Numbered from the stretch's first letter, positions 16,945-25,634 are shown. The stretch is DNA of 64,000 bases from Knoellia koreensis (GCF_013041615.1 NZ_JABEPQ010000001.1:1356976-1420975), one strand, 5' to 3'. Translations and numbers: made by a program. Notes: a model not told the origin generated them from the sequence alone.

Positions 16945-18354
16945 ATGAGACTTCGTGTGCTCCTTGCCGCCGTGCTCGGACTCGCCACCACCGCGGCCCT
17001 GGGCGCACCGGCCGCCGACGCGGCCGTGCCCACCCCGAGCGCCTTCACCGCCGTCACCGCCACTCCGGGTCCACGCGCCGGTGAGATCACCTTCACGTGG
17101 AAGCAGGACGGCCGGAACACCACCGGCTTCGTGATCGAGACCGGCCTGACCACGTTCAGCCCGGTCGACAGCTCCCAGCCGCTGCACGGCCGCGGCTCCA
17201 AGACCTTCGCGGTGGGCCGGACCAGCAGGTCGGTGACCCTCACCGCCAGCCAGGTCGCGTCCGCCGGCGCCGCCCTGGGTTCGGGCAACCACCTCTTCTA
17301 CCGGGTCAAGGCTGTCAACGTGACGCGGTCCGGGTCGACCACCCGGTGGTGGCCGTACCTCCAGAGCGTCGGCGTGCGGCCCACCACCGCCACGGCCGGT
17401 AGCACCCTGGTGCGCGTCGGCACCTACAACGTGCACACGGCCAACACGCAGCCGGGCGTGCGCGCGTGGTCGACGCGGGTCGGTGGCATCGTCGACGAGA
17501 TCAAGCGCACCAACCCCGGCGTGGTCGGTCTCCAGGAGCTCGGCATCACGCCCGCCAACGGGTCGTCCCAGGGCAGCCTCACGGCCACCACCCAGGCCCA
17601 GAGCCTGGTCAACACGCTCGCGTCCAGGGGCGTTGGCAAGTACCGGCTCGTGCGCACCACGCGCTATGTGAAGCCCGGCACGGCCTCCGCCATCCAGGGC
17701 GCGCGCATCCTCTACGACTCCTCGCGCTACCGCCTGGTGACATCCTGCCCCGAGACCACCGACGGGTCCCCCTGGTCGTCCGCGTGCATCATCCCCATGC
17801 CGATGCGGCCCGGTGACAGCGAGTGGGTGCGGCGCCACGCGGCATACGCGACCCTGCAGGACCTGCGCACCGGCCGGCAGTTCATGGTCGTCTCCGCCCA
17901 CCTCGACCAGCGCCACTCGACCACCGCCAGCACCGACCGCATCTACGAGCAGCTGCGTGCCGACCAGGTCGCCACCGTCATGAACCGCGTGAACCAGCTC
18001 AACACCGCCGGCCTGCCGGTGGTCTTCACCGGCGACATCAACACCTACCAGAGCAACGTCGGCGGCTACCTCGCGCACGACGCCCTGGTCCGCGGCGGCT
18101 ACTACGACACGTCCGCCGCGCTCACCCAGGTCAACCTGCGGTACTCCACGGTGAACAAGTTCGCCTGCACCGTGGCCGTGCCGATGGTCGGCAAGTTCCC
18201 GGGCTGGGGCTCGCGCATCGACGTCGTCATGGTCAAGGGCCTGGGCAGCGCCGTCGCTGGGAGAACGCCCTGGTGCGCACCGACTGTGCGCGCCCGACGG
18301 ACCACAACCTCGTCCTCGCCGACATCCGCATCTGAACCGCCCGGTCACCCGTGA
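16945..18354 (+). CDS. secreted FN3-endonuclease/exonuclease/phosphatase protein, frameshifted near its end
   Basis: The start at 16945 gives a signal peptide (MRLRVLLAAVLGLATTAALG, cut near APAADA) and is preceded by AGGACC at suitable spacing; an ATG at 16879 is less likely. Residues about 30-140 look like a fibronectin type III domain. The EEP domain follows with VGTYNVHTAN, VVGLQELG, VVSAHLDQRHS and FTGDINTYQSN. The last motif, D-H-N, is not in this frame. It appears in another frame (ENALVRTDCARPTDHNLVLA) that ends at 18335, just before a terminator hairpin at 18341. The main frame instead ends at 18354 inside that hairpin with an Arg/Thr/Ser-rich tail. A missing base between about 18245 and 18262 would explain this. 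It is either a sequencing error or an inactive nuclease gene. Confidence 0.82.
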   Translation: MRLRVLLAAVLGLATTAALGAPAADAAVPTPSAFTAVTATPGPRAGEITFTWKQDGRNTTGFVIETGLTTFSPVDSSQPLHGRGSKTFAVGRTSRSVTLTASQVASAGAALGSGNHLFYRVKAVNVTRSGSTTRWWPYLQSVGVRPTTATAGSTLVRVGTYNVHTANTQPGVRAWSTRVGGIVDEIKRTNPGVVGLQELGITPANGSSQGSLTATTQAQSLVNTLASRGVGKYRLVRTTRYVKPGTASAIQGARILYDSSRYRLVTSCPETTDGSPWSSACIIPMPMRPGDSEWVRRHAAYATLQDLRTGRQFMVVSAHLDQRHSTTASTDRIYEQLRADQVATVMNRVNQLNTAGLPVVFTGDINTYQSNVGGYLAHDALVRGGYYDTSAALTQVNLRYSTVNKFACTVAVPMVGKFPGWGSRIDVVMVKGLGSAVAGRTPWCAPTVRARRTTTSSSPTSASEPPGHP

Positions 18355-18374
18355 GCCACGTCACGGGTGACCGG
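18341..18374 (+). terminator. hairpin terminator after the nuclease gene
   Basis: CCGGTCACCCGTG (18341-18353) and its perfect complement at 18362-18374 flank an 8-nt loop. The stem begins 6 bp after the stop of the frame carrying the DHN motif. No T-run follows. Confidence 0.8.
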
Positions 18375-18389
18375 CGTCTCACGCCCCGG

Positions 18390-18402
18390 CCACGCGGCAT
18401 AC
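18390..18402 (-). repeat. intergenic copy of the GTATGCCGCGTGG motif
   Basis: A full 13-bp match read on the minus strand, unpaired, 75 bp upstream of the ccr start and 16 bp after the terminator. Confidence 0.7.
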
Positions 18403-18476
18403 GCGCCAGTAGGTTCGCAGGCACGCACCGTGCCCCGAGCCCGCTGGGCCCACGACGACGCCGAGGAGCAGTTCCA

Positions 18477-19817
18477 GTGCAGGAGATCCGCGACGCCATC
18501 CTTTCCGGTGACCGGACCGAGCAGACGTATGCCGGCCTCACCATTCCCGAGTCCTATCGCGCCGTGACGGTGCACAAGGACGAGGTCGACATGTTCGAGG
18601 GCATGGCCACCAAGGAGAAGGACCCGCGCAAGTCCCTCCACCTCGATGACGTGCCGCTGCCCGAGCTCGCGCCCGGTGAGGCCCTGGTCGCGGTCATGGC
18701 GAGCGCGATCAACTACAACACCGTGTGGACCTCGATCTTCGAGCCGGTGTCGACCTTCGGCTTCCTGGAGCGCTACGGCCGCACCTCCGAGTACGCCAAG
18801 CGGCACGACCTGCCCTACCACGTGGTCGGCTCCGACCTCGCCGGCGTCGTCCTGCGCACCGCCCCCGGCGTCACCAAGTGGAAGCCCGGCCAGGAGGTCG
18901 TCGCCCACTGCCTGTCGGTCGAGCTCGAGGACGCCGACGGCCACAACGACACGATGCTCGACCCGCAGCAGCGGATCTGGGGCTTCGAGACCAACTTCGG
19001 CGGCCTCGCCGAGCTGGCCATCGTCAAGTCCAACCAGCTCATGCCCAAGCCCGCCCACCTGTCGTGGGAGGAGGCGGCCTCGCCCGGTCTGGTGAACTCC
19101 ACGGCATACCGCCAGCTCATCTCCAAGAACGGCGCCGCCATGAAGCTCGGCGACCGCGTCCTCATCTGGGGCGCCTCCGGTGGCCTCGGGTCGTACGCCA
19201 CCCAGATGGCGCTCGCCGGCGGTGCGACCCCGATCTGTGTCGTCTCGTCGCCGGAGAAGGCGCAGATCTGCCGCGACATGGGAGCCGAGCTGATCATCGA
19301 CCGCAGCGCCGAGGGCTACCAGTTCTGGAACGAGGACGGCACCGAGCAGAACCCCCGCGAGTGGCAGCGGCTCGGCAAGAAGATCCGCGAGCTCACCGGT
19401 GGCTACGACGTCGACGTCGTCTTCGAGCACCCCGGCCGCGAGACCTTCGGCGCCAGTGTCTACGTGGCGCGCAAGGGCGGCACCATCGTCACCTGCGCCT
19501 CGACGAGCGGCTACCTGCACGAGTACGACAACCGCTACCTGTGGATGAACCTCAAGCGGATCGTGTCGAGCCACTTCGCCAACTACCGCGAGGCATGGGA
19601 GGCCAACGAGCTCATCAACCGGGGCCTCATCAACCCGACCCTGTCCAAGACCTACTCGATGGAGGAGGTCGGGCAGGCCGCGCTCGACGTGCACCGCAAC
19701 GCCCACCAGGGCAAGGTCGGCGTCCTCACCCTCGCGCCGCAGGAGGGGCTCGGTGTCACCGACCCCGACAAGCGCGAGGCGCTGCTGCCGCAGATCAACC
19801 GCTTCCGCAACGCCTGA
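18477..19817 (+). CDS. ccr: crotonyl-CoA carboxylase/reductase
   Basis: The 446-residue protein aligns in order with actinobacterial Ccr: VQEIRDAIL at the start, IPESYRAVTVHKDEVDMFEG, INYNTVWTSIFEPVSTFGFLE, a MDR-type NADPH-binding loop in VLIWGASGGLGSYATQMALAGG, and VFEHPGRETFGASVYVARKGG. The enzyme carboxylates crotonyl-CoA reductively to (2S)-ethylmalonyl-CoA with NADPH and CO2. GTG 18477 is chosen because GAGGAG lies 9 bp upstream and the protein start matches relatives. Length is normal for the family. It is the key enzyme of the ethylmalonyl-CoA pathway, and it also supplies ethylmalonyl-CoA for polyketides in some actinomycetes. It ends at a strong terminator, so it appears monocistronic. 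Confidence 0.95.
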   Translation: MQEIRDAILSGDRTEQTYAGLTIPESYRAVTVHKDEVDMFEGMATKEKDPRKSLHLDDVPLPELAPGEALVAVMASAINYNTVWTSIFEPVSTFGFLERYGRTSEYAKRHDLPYHVVGSDLAGVVLRTAPGVTKWKPGQEVVAHCLSVELEDADGHNDTMLDPQQRIWGFETNFGGLAELAIVKSNQLMPKPAHLSWEEAASPGLVNSTAYRQLISKNGAAMKLGDRVLIWGASGGLGSYATQMALAGGATPICVVSSPEKAQICRDMGAELIIDRSAEGYQFWNEDGTEQNPREWQRLGKKIRELTGGYDVDVVFEHPGRETFGASVYVARKGGTIVTCASTSGYLHEYDNRYLWMNLKRIVSSHFANYREAWEANELINRGLINPTLSKTYSMEEVGQAALDVHRNAHQGKVGVLTLAPQEGLGVTDPDKREALLPQINRFRNA

Positions 19818-19845
19818 ACCACGCCCAAGCCCCTGACCTGCGCAA

Positions 19846-19895
19846 ACACCCGCGCGACCCGACCTGCCCCCGGGCGGTGAGGGTCGCGCGGGTGT
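19846..19895. terminator. hairpin terminator after ccr
   Basis: The 15-nt arms ACACCCGCGCGACCC (19846-19860) and its exact complement (19881-19895) enclose a 20-nt loop that can itself pair partly (CCTGCCC/GGGCGG). It lies 28 bp after the ccr stop. The -10-like CATAGT of the next gene starts directly at its end. Confidence 0.82.
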
Positions 19896-19910
19896 CATAG
19901 TCTTCCGCCC

Positions 19911-21221
19911 ATGTCACTCCTTCGACGCTGGCGCGAGTTCGGCCGCACGCAGCGCGAGTCGCTGCGTGCGAGCAACCACCCGCACGAGCGGGAGCAGGGC
20001 GACCCCACGCCCGTACCCGACGACATCCTCGCCGATGTGCTGCCGACCTCGGCACAGTCGACAGGCGCACCCGTCACCACCGGCGACGGCGAGAAGGGCT
20101 CGGACGACGGTGCCACGGACGGCGACGCCAAGGAGGGCTTCTTCACCCCGCACCCGGAGCGCTACGGCCGCCTGGGGCGTCCCCTCAACCGGCAGTCGCC
20201 GTTCTACATGGGGTTCTTCGGCGGCATCGGCGTCCTCGCGGCGCTCCTGCTCTGGCACACCATCGGACGCCTGACGACGACGATCACCCTGCTCGTCGTG
20301 GCGTTCTTCCTCACCCTCGCGCTCAACCCGCTCGTCGAGGCCCTCACCAAGCGCCGCGTCAACCGCGGGCTGGCGGTCACGATCGTCTTCGCCGGCCTCG
20401 TCGGGGTGTTCGCACTGCTCGGCTACGTCGTCGTCCCCCCGGTGGTCTCCCAGGGCAGCGAGCTCGTGCAGGCCGCCCCCGGCTGGCTCAACGAGGTGCT
20501 CGCCAGCAAGTGGGTGCAGGACCTCGACGCCAGCTACCACGTGGTCGACAAGGTGCAGGAGGAGTTCAACAAGCGCATCACCGACGGCAACTTCCTCAGC
20601 CAGGTCTTCGGCGGGGTGCTCGGCGTCGGCGCGGCCGTGATCGGTGGCATCTTCCAGGCCTTCACCGTCCTGGTGCTGACCCTCTTCCTGCTCGCGTCGT
20701 TCCCGCGGGTCAAGCAGGCGGCATACGCGATGGTCCCGGCCTCGCGCCGCCCGCGCGTCACCTCGCTGTCCGAGGAGATCATGCGCCGCACCGGCTCCTA
20801 CGCGATCGGGCAGGTCGCGGTCGCCTCGATCAACGCCGTGTGCTCCTACGTCATGATGACGATCGTCCACATCCCGTATGCCGCGGTGCTCGCCGTCGCG
20901 GTCGGCTTCCTGGGCCTGATCCCGATGGTGGGTGCCACCATCGGCGCCGTCGTCGTCTGCGTCGTCGCCGTCTTCGACGAGCCGCGCAAGGCGATCATCG
21001 CCGCCGTCTACTTCGTCATCTACCAGCAGGTCGAGAACTACATCGTCGCGCCGCGGGTCATGCAGCGGACGGTCTCGGTGCCGGGTGCGGTGACGGTCGT
21101 GGCGGCCCTGGCCGGCGGCACCCTGCTGGGCGTCCTGGGCGCGCTCCTGGCCATCCCCGTCGCGGCCGGCCTGCTGCTCCTCTACGAAGAGGTCCTACTC
21201 CCCCGGCAGGCCAGGCACTAG
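19911..21221 (+). CDS. AI-2E family transporter-like permease
   Basis: The 436-residue protein has a soluble, acidic and probably disordered N-terminal extension of about 90 residues, unusual in length for the family. Eight or so membrane segments follow, including FFGGIGVLAALLLWHTIG, LAVTIVFAGLVGVFALLGYVVVP and VLAVAVGFLGLIPMVGATIG. The conserved family motifs P-x-x-G and VENYIVAPRVMQRTVSV are present. Members export or import varied small molecules, and some are Na+/H+ antiporters; AI-2 transport is shown only for a few. The start at 19911 has CATAGT 9 bp upstream and no ribosome-binding site, so it may be leaderless. Confidence 0.88.
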   Translation: MSLLRRWREFGRTQRESLRASNHPHEREQGDPTPVPDDILADVLPTSAQSTGAPVTTGDGEKGSDDGATDGDAKEGFFTPHPERYGRLGRPLNRQSPFYMGFFGGIGVLAALLLWHTIGRLTTTITLLVVAFFLTLALNPLVEALTKRRVNRGLAVTIVFAGLVGVFALLGYVVVPPVVSQGSELVQAAPGWLNEVLASKWVQDLDASYHVVDKVQEEFNKRITDGNFLSQVFGGVLGVGAAVIGGIFQAFTVLVLTLFLLASFPRVKQAAYAMVPASRRPRVTSLSEEIMRRTGSYAIGQVAVASINAVCSYVMMTIVHIPYAAVLAVAVGFLGLIPMVGATIGAVVVCVVAVFDEPRKAIIAAVYFVIYQQVENYIVAPRVMQRTVSVPGAVTVVAALAGGTLLGVLGALLAIPVAAGLLLLYEEVLLPRQARH

Positions 21222-21224
21222 CCG

Positions 21225-21241
21225 GCCGGGACTGCCCCGGC
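21225..21241. terminator. short hairpin between convergent genes
   Basis: GCCGGG-ACTGC-CCCGGC forms a 6-bp perfect stem in the 25-bp gap between the AI-2E-type gene and the zinc-ribbon gene. It is small, so the assignment is weak. Confidence 0.4.
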
Positions 21242-21246
21242 GCGAG

Positions 21247-21546
21247 TCAGCGGTAGGAGCCGCCGGGCTGTCGCCGCTCGCGGGCCGACCAGCACGTGCC
21301 GTGCCAGTGGCGGCGGTCGTCGATGCCGCCGAGTCCGTCCGCGGGCCACGCGACGACGTGCGGGACCCCCGGCGGGATCTGCTGCTGGCACCCGGGGCAC
21401 AGGTAGGAACGCTGCGACGACGCCCCGGTGACGCGGCGCACGAACCACTCCCCACCGGCATACCGCTCACGCCTGGGTGCGCCCCCGACCGCACGGTCGA
21501 GGTTCAGCGGGACCTCGTCGCGGCGGCGTCGGTTGGCACGGGGCAC
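21247..21546 (-). CDS. small zinc-ribbon-like protein
   Basis: The 99-residue protein starts at GTG 21544-21546 with VPRANRRRRDEVPLNLDRA, a start typical of a conserved actinobacterial family sometimes annotated as ATP/GTP-binding without clear support. A likely metal site is LCPGCQQQIPPGVPHVVAWP followed by HWHGTCW, giving Cys-x2-Cys, His and His/Cys ligands. The start overlaps the end of the sigma-factor gene by 43 bp in another frame, so translation may be coupled. Function unknown. Confidence 0.72.
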   Translation of the reverse strand: MPRANRRRRDEVPLNLDRAVGGAPRRERYAGGEWFVRRVTGASSQRSYLCPGCQQQIPPGVPHVVAWPADGLGGIDDRRHWHGTCWSARERRQPGGSYR

Positions 21547-22073
21547 GGCTGCGATTCTCCCAGAGCCGGCAGCCGCTCCCGCAGCCTGCCCATGGCCTTG
21601 TGGGCGGCGACCCGGACCGACACCGCCGAGCAGCCGAGCACCTCGGCGATCGCTGCGTCCGGCAGGTCGTCGTAGTAGCGCAGGACCAGCACCGCGCGCT
21701 GTCGCGGCGGCAACGTGGCCAGCAGCTGCCACACCTGGTCACGGTCCTCGGTGGCACCGGCCGGCGAGGCGACCGACCCGGCCGCGTCACTCGTGACGAG
21801 GTCGTGGGAGACCACCTCGCGGCTCGAGCGGCGCCGCTTCCCCGACACGAACGTGTTGACCATGACCTTGCGCACGTAGGCGTCGACGCTGTCGGCCTGC
21901 TCCACCCGCCGCCAGTGGAGCAGCACCTTGGCCAACGTGTCCTGGACGAGGTCCTCGGCGTCGTGCCGGTTCCCGGTGAGCGACATCGCAGCACCCATGA
22001 GGCGCGGCAGGGCAGCTTCGACGTACCGCGTCGCGGCGTCCGGCCGCCCGCGCCCGCCCCCGAACAGCCCCAT
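21504..22073 (-). CDS. SigE-family (ECF-type) RNA polymerase sigma factor
   Basis: The 189-residue protein has sigma region 2 (AMSLTGNRHDAEDLVQDTLAKVLLHW) at about residues 29-54 and region 4 (LPPRQRAVLVLRYYDDLPDA then IAEVLGCSAVSVRVAAHKAM) at about 120-165. It belongs to the actinobacterial SigE-family group of ECF factors. Its gene starts 3 bp after the stop of a large exported protein gene, which probably controls it. No classical zinc anti-sigma gene is adjacent. Confidence 0.92.
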   Translation of the reverse strand: MGLFGGGRGRPDAATRYVEAALPRLMGAAMSLTGNRHDAEDLVQDTLAKVLLHWRRVEQADSVDAYVRKVMVNTFVSGKRRRSSREVVSHDLVTSDAAGSVASPAGATEDRDQVWQLLATLPPRQRAVLVLRYYDDLPDAAIAEVLGCSAVSVRVAAHKAMGRLRERLPALGESQPCPVPTDAAATRSR

Positions 22074-22076
22074 GCC

Positions 22077-23585
22077 TCAGCGCCCCGTCGCAGCCGGTAT
22101 GCCGCTGGCCGTCACCTTGGCCGTGACGATCTTGTTGATGCGGATCGCCTCGGCGCGCGCCTCGGCGGGCGGCAGGTCGTTCACGACCACCGAGACGATG
22201 ACGTCACCGACGCGACGTGCCGCGAGGTACCCGTTGACGCCCAGCTGCTCCCCGGACGACAACCACGTGGTCGCAGGGTCCTCACCCGGCCACGCCTCCT
22301 GCTGCTGCGGCGGGCTCCAGCGGCAGCTGCCCTCGTTGCGCCGCAGGTCGGCGAACCGGTCCGGCCCGGTGCCCGTGGCCCAACCCGTCACCCCGATGGT
22401 GACGCTTGCGTCGCCCAGCGTGCCCTTGGCGGCCCAGGCCATCTGCTGCACACCCGACACCGGGTCGGGCTTCGCATCACGAGCCGCCTGGTCCGGCTGC
22501 CCCGTGTTGTCGCACATCTGCGCACCGGGGGCGGCCGGCGTGAGCGGGCTGGGGACGGGAGTGCCGTGGTACTTCATGTCGAACCGCAGCTGGCTCGCAG
22601 CCGGGAAAACGTCGCCGAAGTCGTACTGTGCCTGGGGACGCACCGGTTTCCCTTGTGCCGCACCGGGTTTCGACGCGGCGTTGGGTGCGGTGGCACTCCT
22701 GCCCAGTGGCTGCCCCAACGCCGGCGGGAACTTCTCGTCCAGCAGCGTCGTGGCGGCCCCGCCGGCCAGCTCGGTCGCGATCCGTCGGGCCTCAGCCGCG
22801 GAGGCGTCCGACCGGGCCGAGCCCGCGACCAGCACGTCACCCACCCGCACCACTGCCAGAGCGGTCGTCTGCGTGATGTCGTTGGTCGTGGCCGTGTCGG
22901 TCCACAGGACCGAGTCGTCGCCCGGCCCTTCCCACGCGGCCGTCTTCATCGCGGGCGTGGTGCACGGCAACGCGCCGTTGCGCAGGTCCGCCATCGCCTC
23001 CGCCCCGGTGCCGGTTGTGAAGCCGGCGACCCCAAGGTTGGCCAGCCATCCCGGACCGGCGTCGGGCACCTCGAACTGGTTGGACCACCCGGCGACGGCC
23101 TGGCGCCGGTCCTTCAGCTCGGCCCAGTCGCAGCCACCCGCGACTCCAGCCAGGTCCGCCTGGGAGATCGGCCCCGACATCTCGCGCACCCCGCTCGGCA
23201 ACGGGTCGGGCGTCAGGTCCGGAAAGCGGTAGGCCGCGGTCCCGGACTGCAGCGCGTACCTGCTCCAGTCCGGGTCGGTCCCCGTCGCGGAGGTCGCCGT
23301 CGCGGCCGTCACGGTCGCAGAGCGGGTTGCGGTGGAGGCCGCCGGAGCCGGCGCGGTCCGCGGCGCACCACCCCACATGCTGCTCCCGAGGAGCACGGCG
23401 ACGGCAGTGGCGGCCACAGCACCGCTGACCGTGGCCCCGCCGACGAGAGCTCGGCGCCGCCGCAACCGGTCGGCGCGCGCCCAGCTCGCGTCGCGCAGGC
23501 CGGTCAGGTCGTCGGCCGGTCCCGGCCGGGCCGCGGCGAACGTGTCGCGCAGCAGGTCCTCGACGCCCTCGTCGCCTCGCAGCAT
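22077..23585 (-). CDS. exported two-repeat protein, probable partner of the sigma factor
   Basis: The 502-residue protein has a cytoplasmic N-terminus of about 45 residues (MLRGDEGVEDLLRDTFAAAR and SWARADRLRRRR), one membrane helix (ALVGGATVSGAVAATAVAVLLG) and a long extracytoplasmic part. That part contains two related units, each with a GC/SC-W motif, a WATGTG or FTTGTG loop and a final strand RVGDVLVAGSA or RVGDVIVSVVV, so it looks like an internal duplication. Similar fold-level patterns occur in sensor domains of actinobacterial receptor kinases, but I cannot name the family. Immediate linkage to the sigma gene suggests it acts as the sensor or anti-sigma-like regulator, although no ZAS zinc motif (HxxxCxxC) is present. 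Confidence 0.7.
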   Translation of the reverse strand: MLRGDEGVEDLLRDTFAAARPGPADDLTGLRDASWARADRLRRRRALVGGATVSGAVAATAVAVLLGSSMWGGAPRTAPAPAASTATRSATVTAATATSATGTDPDWSRYALQSGTAAYRFPDLTPDPLPSGVREMSGPISQADLAGVAGGCDWAELKDRRQAVAGWSNQFEVPDAGPGWLANLGVAGFTTGTGAEAMADLRNGALPCTTPAMKTAAWEGPGDDSVLWTDTATTNDITQTTALAVVRVGDVLVAGSARSDASAAEARRIATELAGGAATTLLDEKFPPALGQPLGRSATAPNAASKPGAAQGKPVRPQAQYDFGDVFPAASQLRFDMKYHGTPVPSPLTPAAPGAQMCDNTGQPDQAARDAKPDPVSGVQQMAWAAKGTLGDASVTIGVTGWATGTGPDRFADLRRNEGSCRWSPPQQQEAWPGEDPATTWLSSGEQLGVNGYLAARRVGDVIVSVVVNDLPPAEARAEAIRINKIVTAKVTASGIPAATGR

Positions 23586-23651
23586 GGGTGCCCCCTCGGT
23601 CGGTGGGACACGGTTCGCGTCCCCTCACCCTCCAGACGGCCCGACCTGCCC

Positions 23652-23701
23652 GTGACGTTACCCCGGTATGCCGCCCACGCGGCATACCGGGGTAACGTCA
23701 C
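23652..23701 (-). terminator. perfect 23-bp inverted repeat, terminator carrying paired motif copies
   Basis: The arms at 23652-23674 and 23679-23701 are fully complementary over 23 bp, with a 4-nt loop (CCAC). Each arm includes one GTATGCCG motif copy, so the hairpin is an inverted motif pair. It begins 1 bp after the stop of the leftward dehydrogenase gene and lies 67 bp before the next leftward start, so it should end the dehydrogenase transcript. Confidence 0.88.
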
Positions 23702-23702
23702 C

Positions 23703-25481
23703 TCACGCGTAGGTGCGGAACCCGCGTCCGGTCTTGCGACCGAGGTAGCCGGCGGTCACGAGGTGCTCGAGCAGCGGTGCCGGGGCGAACCCGCGCTCAC
23801 GGAACTCGAGGTAGAGCTCGCGCTGGATCGCGAGGGACACGTCGAGCCCGACCACGTCGAGCAGCTCGAACGGGCCCATCGGGAGGCCACAGCCGGTCTT
23901 CATCGCGGTGTCGATGTCGTCGGCGGTGGCGTAGTTGGCCTCGAGCATCTTGACCGCGTCGTTGAGGTAGGGGAACAGCAGCGCGTTGACGATGAAGCCG
24001 CTGCGGTCCCCACAGGTGACGGCGTGCTTGCCGACCTTGGCGCACAGGTCCTGGACGGTGGCGACCACGTCGGGCGCGGTCGAGACGGTGTGCACGACCT
24101 CGACCAGCTTCATGATCTGCGCCGGGTTGAAGAAGTGCATGCCGATGACGTCCTGCGGCCGGGAGGTGACCGCGGCGAGCTCGACGACGGGCAGGCTCGA
24201 GGTGGTGGTCGCCAGGATCGCGCCGGGCCTCGCGATCTCGTCGAGGTTCTCGAACAGCGCCTGCTTGACCGCGAGGTCCTCGACGACGGCCTCGACCACG
24301 ATGTCCACGCCAGCGAGCGCCTCGAGCGAGGTGGTGCCGGTGAGGTGGCCAAGGGCCTCGTCGCGGGCCGACTCCTCGAGCTTGCCGCGCTGGACGGCCT
24401 TCTCGAGCGACTTGGTGATCGCGGCCGTGACGGCATCGACCTTGGCCTGGCTGCGCGTGACGTAGGTGACGTCGTAACCGGCCTTGGCGAAGACCTCGAC
24501 GATGCCCGTGGCCATCGTGCCCGAGCCGACCACGCCGACCGTGCGGATGGGGCGCACCTCCGCGGCCGCGCCCTCGCGCGCACCGGGCGTCAGGGCGTCG
24601 TCGACGACGGTCGAGGAGCCGGGCTCGGCGTAGGTGTAGAACCCGCGGCCGCTCTTGCGACCCTTGAGGCCGGCGCTGACCATCTGCTTGATGATCGGGC
24701 TCGGCGCGTGCAGGCGGTCGCGCCCCTGCTTGTACATCGTGTCGAGGATCTCGTAGGCCGTGTCCAGGCCGATGAGGTCCATGAGCGCAAGCGGACCCAT
24801 CGGGTAGCCGCAGCCCAGCTTCATGGCTGCGTCGATGTCTTCCCTTGTCGCGTAACGGCTTTCGTACATCGACACCGCGTGGTTGAGGTAGCCGAAGAGC
24901 AAGGCGTTGGCGATGAACCCGGCCTTGTCGCCCACGACGACGGGCTGCTTGCCGAGCCGCTGGGCGAGCGCCTTGACGTCCTCGAACACCTCGTCCTCGG
25001 TCACGACGGTGCTGATGACCTCGACGAACTGCAGCACCGGCGCCGGGTTGAAGAAGTGCATGCCGACGACCCGCTTGGGGTTGCTCGTGGCGACGGCGAT
25101 CTCGGTGACCGACAGGCTCGAGGTGTTCGTCGCGAGGATGGCGTCGGGCCCGACGATGGTGTCGAGCTTGCCGAAGATCTCCTTCTTGAGGTCGAGGTGC
25201 TCCGGCACCGCCTCGACGACCAGCTGGCAGTCGGCCAGGTCGTCCATGGCGGCCGAGAACCGCACGCGGCCGTGCAGCGCCGCCTGGTCTTCCTCGCTCA
25301 GCTTGCCGCGGCTGACGGCCCGGTCGGTGGAGTGCTGCAGCACGCCGCGCCCCTTCTCGACCGCACCCTCGTCGACCTCCACGGCGACGACGTCGATGCC
25401 GTTGCGCGCGAACACCTCGACGATGCCGGCACCCATGGTGCCGAGACCGACCACTCCGACCGTGTTGAACTCCCGAGCCAT
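23703..25481 (-). CDS. tandem-duplicated 3-hydroxyacyl-CoA (3-hydroxybutyryl-CoA) dehydrogenase
   Basis: The 592-residue protein is two complete dehydrogenases fused end to end. The first unit has the NAD loop VGVVGLGTMGAGIVEVFARN near residue 8 and VGMHFFNPAPVLQFVEVI. The second has VGVVGSGTMATGIVEVFAKA near residue 317 and IGMHFFNPAQIMKLVEVV. Each includes a C-terminal half ending in GRKSGRGFYTY or GRKTGRGFRTY, and the catalytic His is in MHFFNPA in both. Such enzymes reduce acetoacetyl-CoA to 3-hydroxybutyryl-CoA or act in beta-oxidation. With ccr and ecm nearby, a role feeding the ethylmalonyl-CoA pathway is plausible. It is followed by a perfect hairpin terminator. Confidence 0.93.
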   Translation of the reverse strand: MAREFNTVGVVGLGTMGAGIVEVFARNGIDVVAVEVDEGAVEKGRGVLQHSTDRAVSRGKLSEEDQAALHGRVRFSAAMDDLADCQLVVEAVPEHLDLKKEIFGKLDTIVGPDAILATNTSSLSVTEIAVATSNPKRVVGMHFFNPAPVLQFVEVISTVVTEDEVFEDVKALAQRLGKQPVVVGDKAGFIANALLFGYLNHAVSMYESRYATREDIDAAMKLGCGYPMGPLALMDLIGLDTAYEILDTMYKQGRDRLHAPSPIIKQMVSAGLKGRKSGRGFYTYAEPGSSTVVDDALTPGAREGAAAEVRPIRTVGVVGSGTMATGIVEVFAKAGYDVTYVTRSQAKVDAVTAAITKSLEKAVQRGKLEESARDEALGHLTGTTSLEALAGVDIVVEAVVEDLAVKQALFENLDEIARPGAILATTTSSLPVVELAAVTSRPQDVIGMHFFNPAQIMKLVEVVHTVSTAPDVVATVQDLCAKVGKHAVTCGDRSGFIVNALLFPYLNDAVKMLEANYATADDIDTAMKTGCGLPMGPFELLDVVGLDVSLAIQRELYLEFRERGFAPAPLLEHLVTAGYLGRKTGRGFRTYA

Positions 25482-25503
25482 GCCGGCGATCCTCCCAGAC
25501 CTC

Positions 25504-25516
25504 GTATGCCGTGTGG
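25504..25516 (+). repeat. intergenic copy of the GTATGCCG motif
   Basis: GTATGCCGTGTGG differs from the consensus 13-mer at one position. It lies upstream of the dehydrogenase gene and beyond the terminator of the next gene. Confidence 0.6.
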
Positions 25517-25565
25517 TCAGGCGGGCGGCGTGAGCCTCACCACGCGCAGCCCCCCGGCGCGCTTG

Positions 25566-25619
25566 CGAGTCTTCGGAAGAATTCGTACGTTCCAGCGTCG
25601 GGATTCTTCCGAAGACTCG
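25566..25619 (-). terminator. 17-bp perfect hairpin terminator
   Basis: CGAGTCTTCGGAAGAAT (25566-25582) and its exact complement (25603-25619) enclose a 20-nt loop. The arms are AT-richer than their surroundings. The hairpin stands 15 bp after the stop of the leftward small membrane protein gene. Confidence 0.82.
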
Positions 25620-25634
25620 GGGGTCAGGGGTGGT

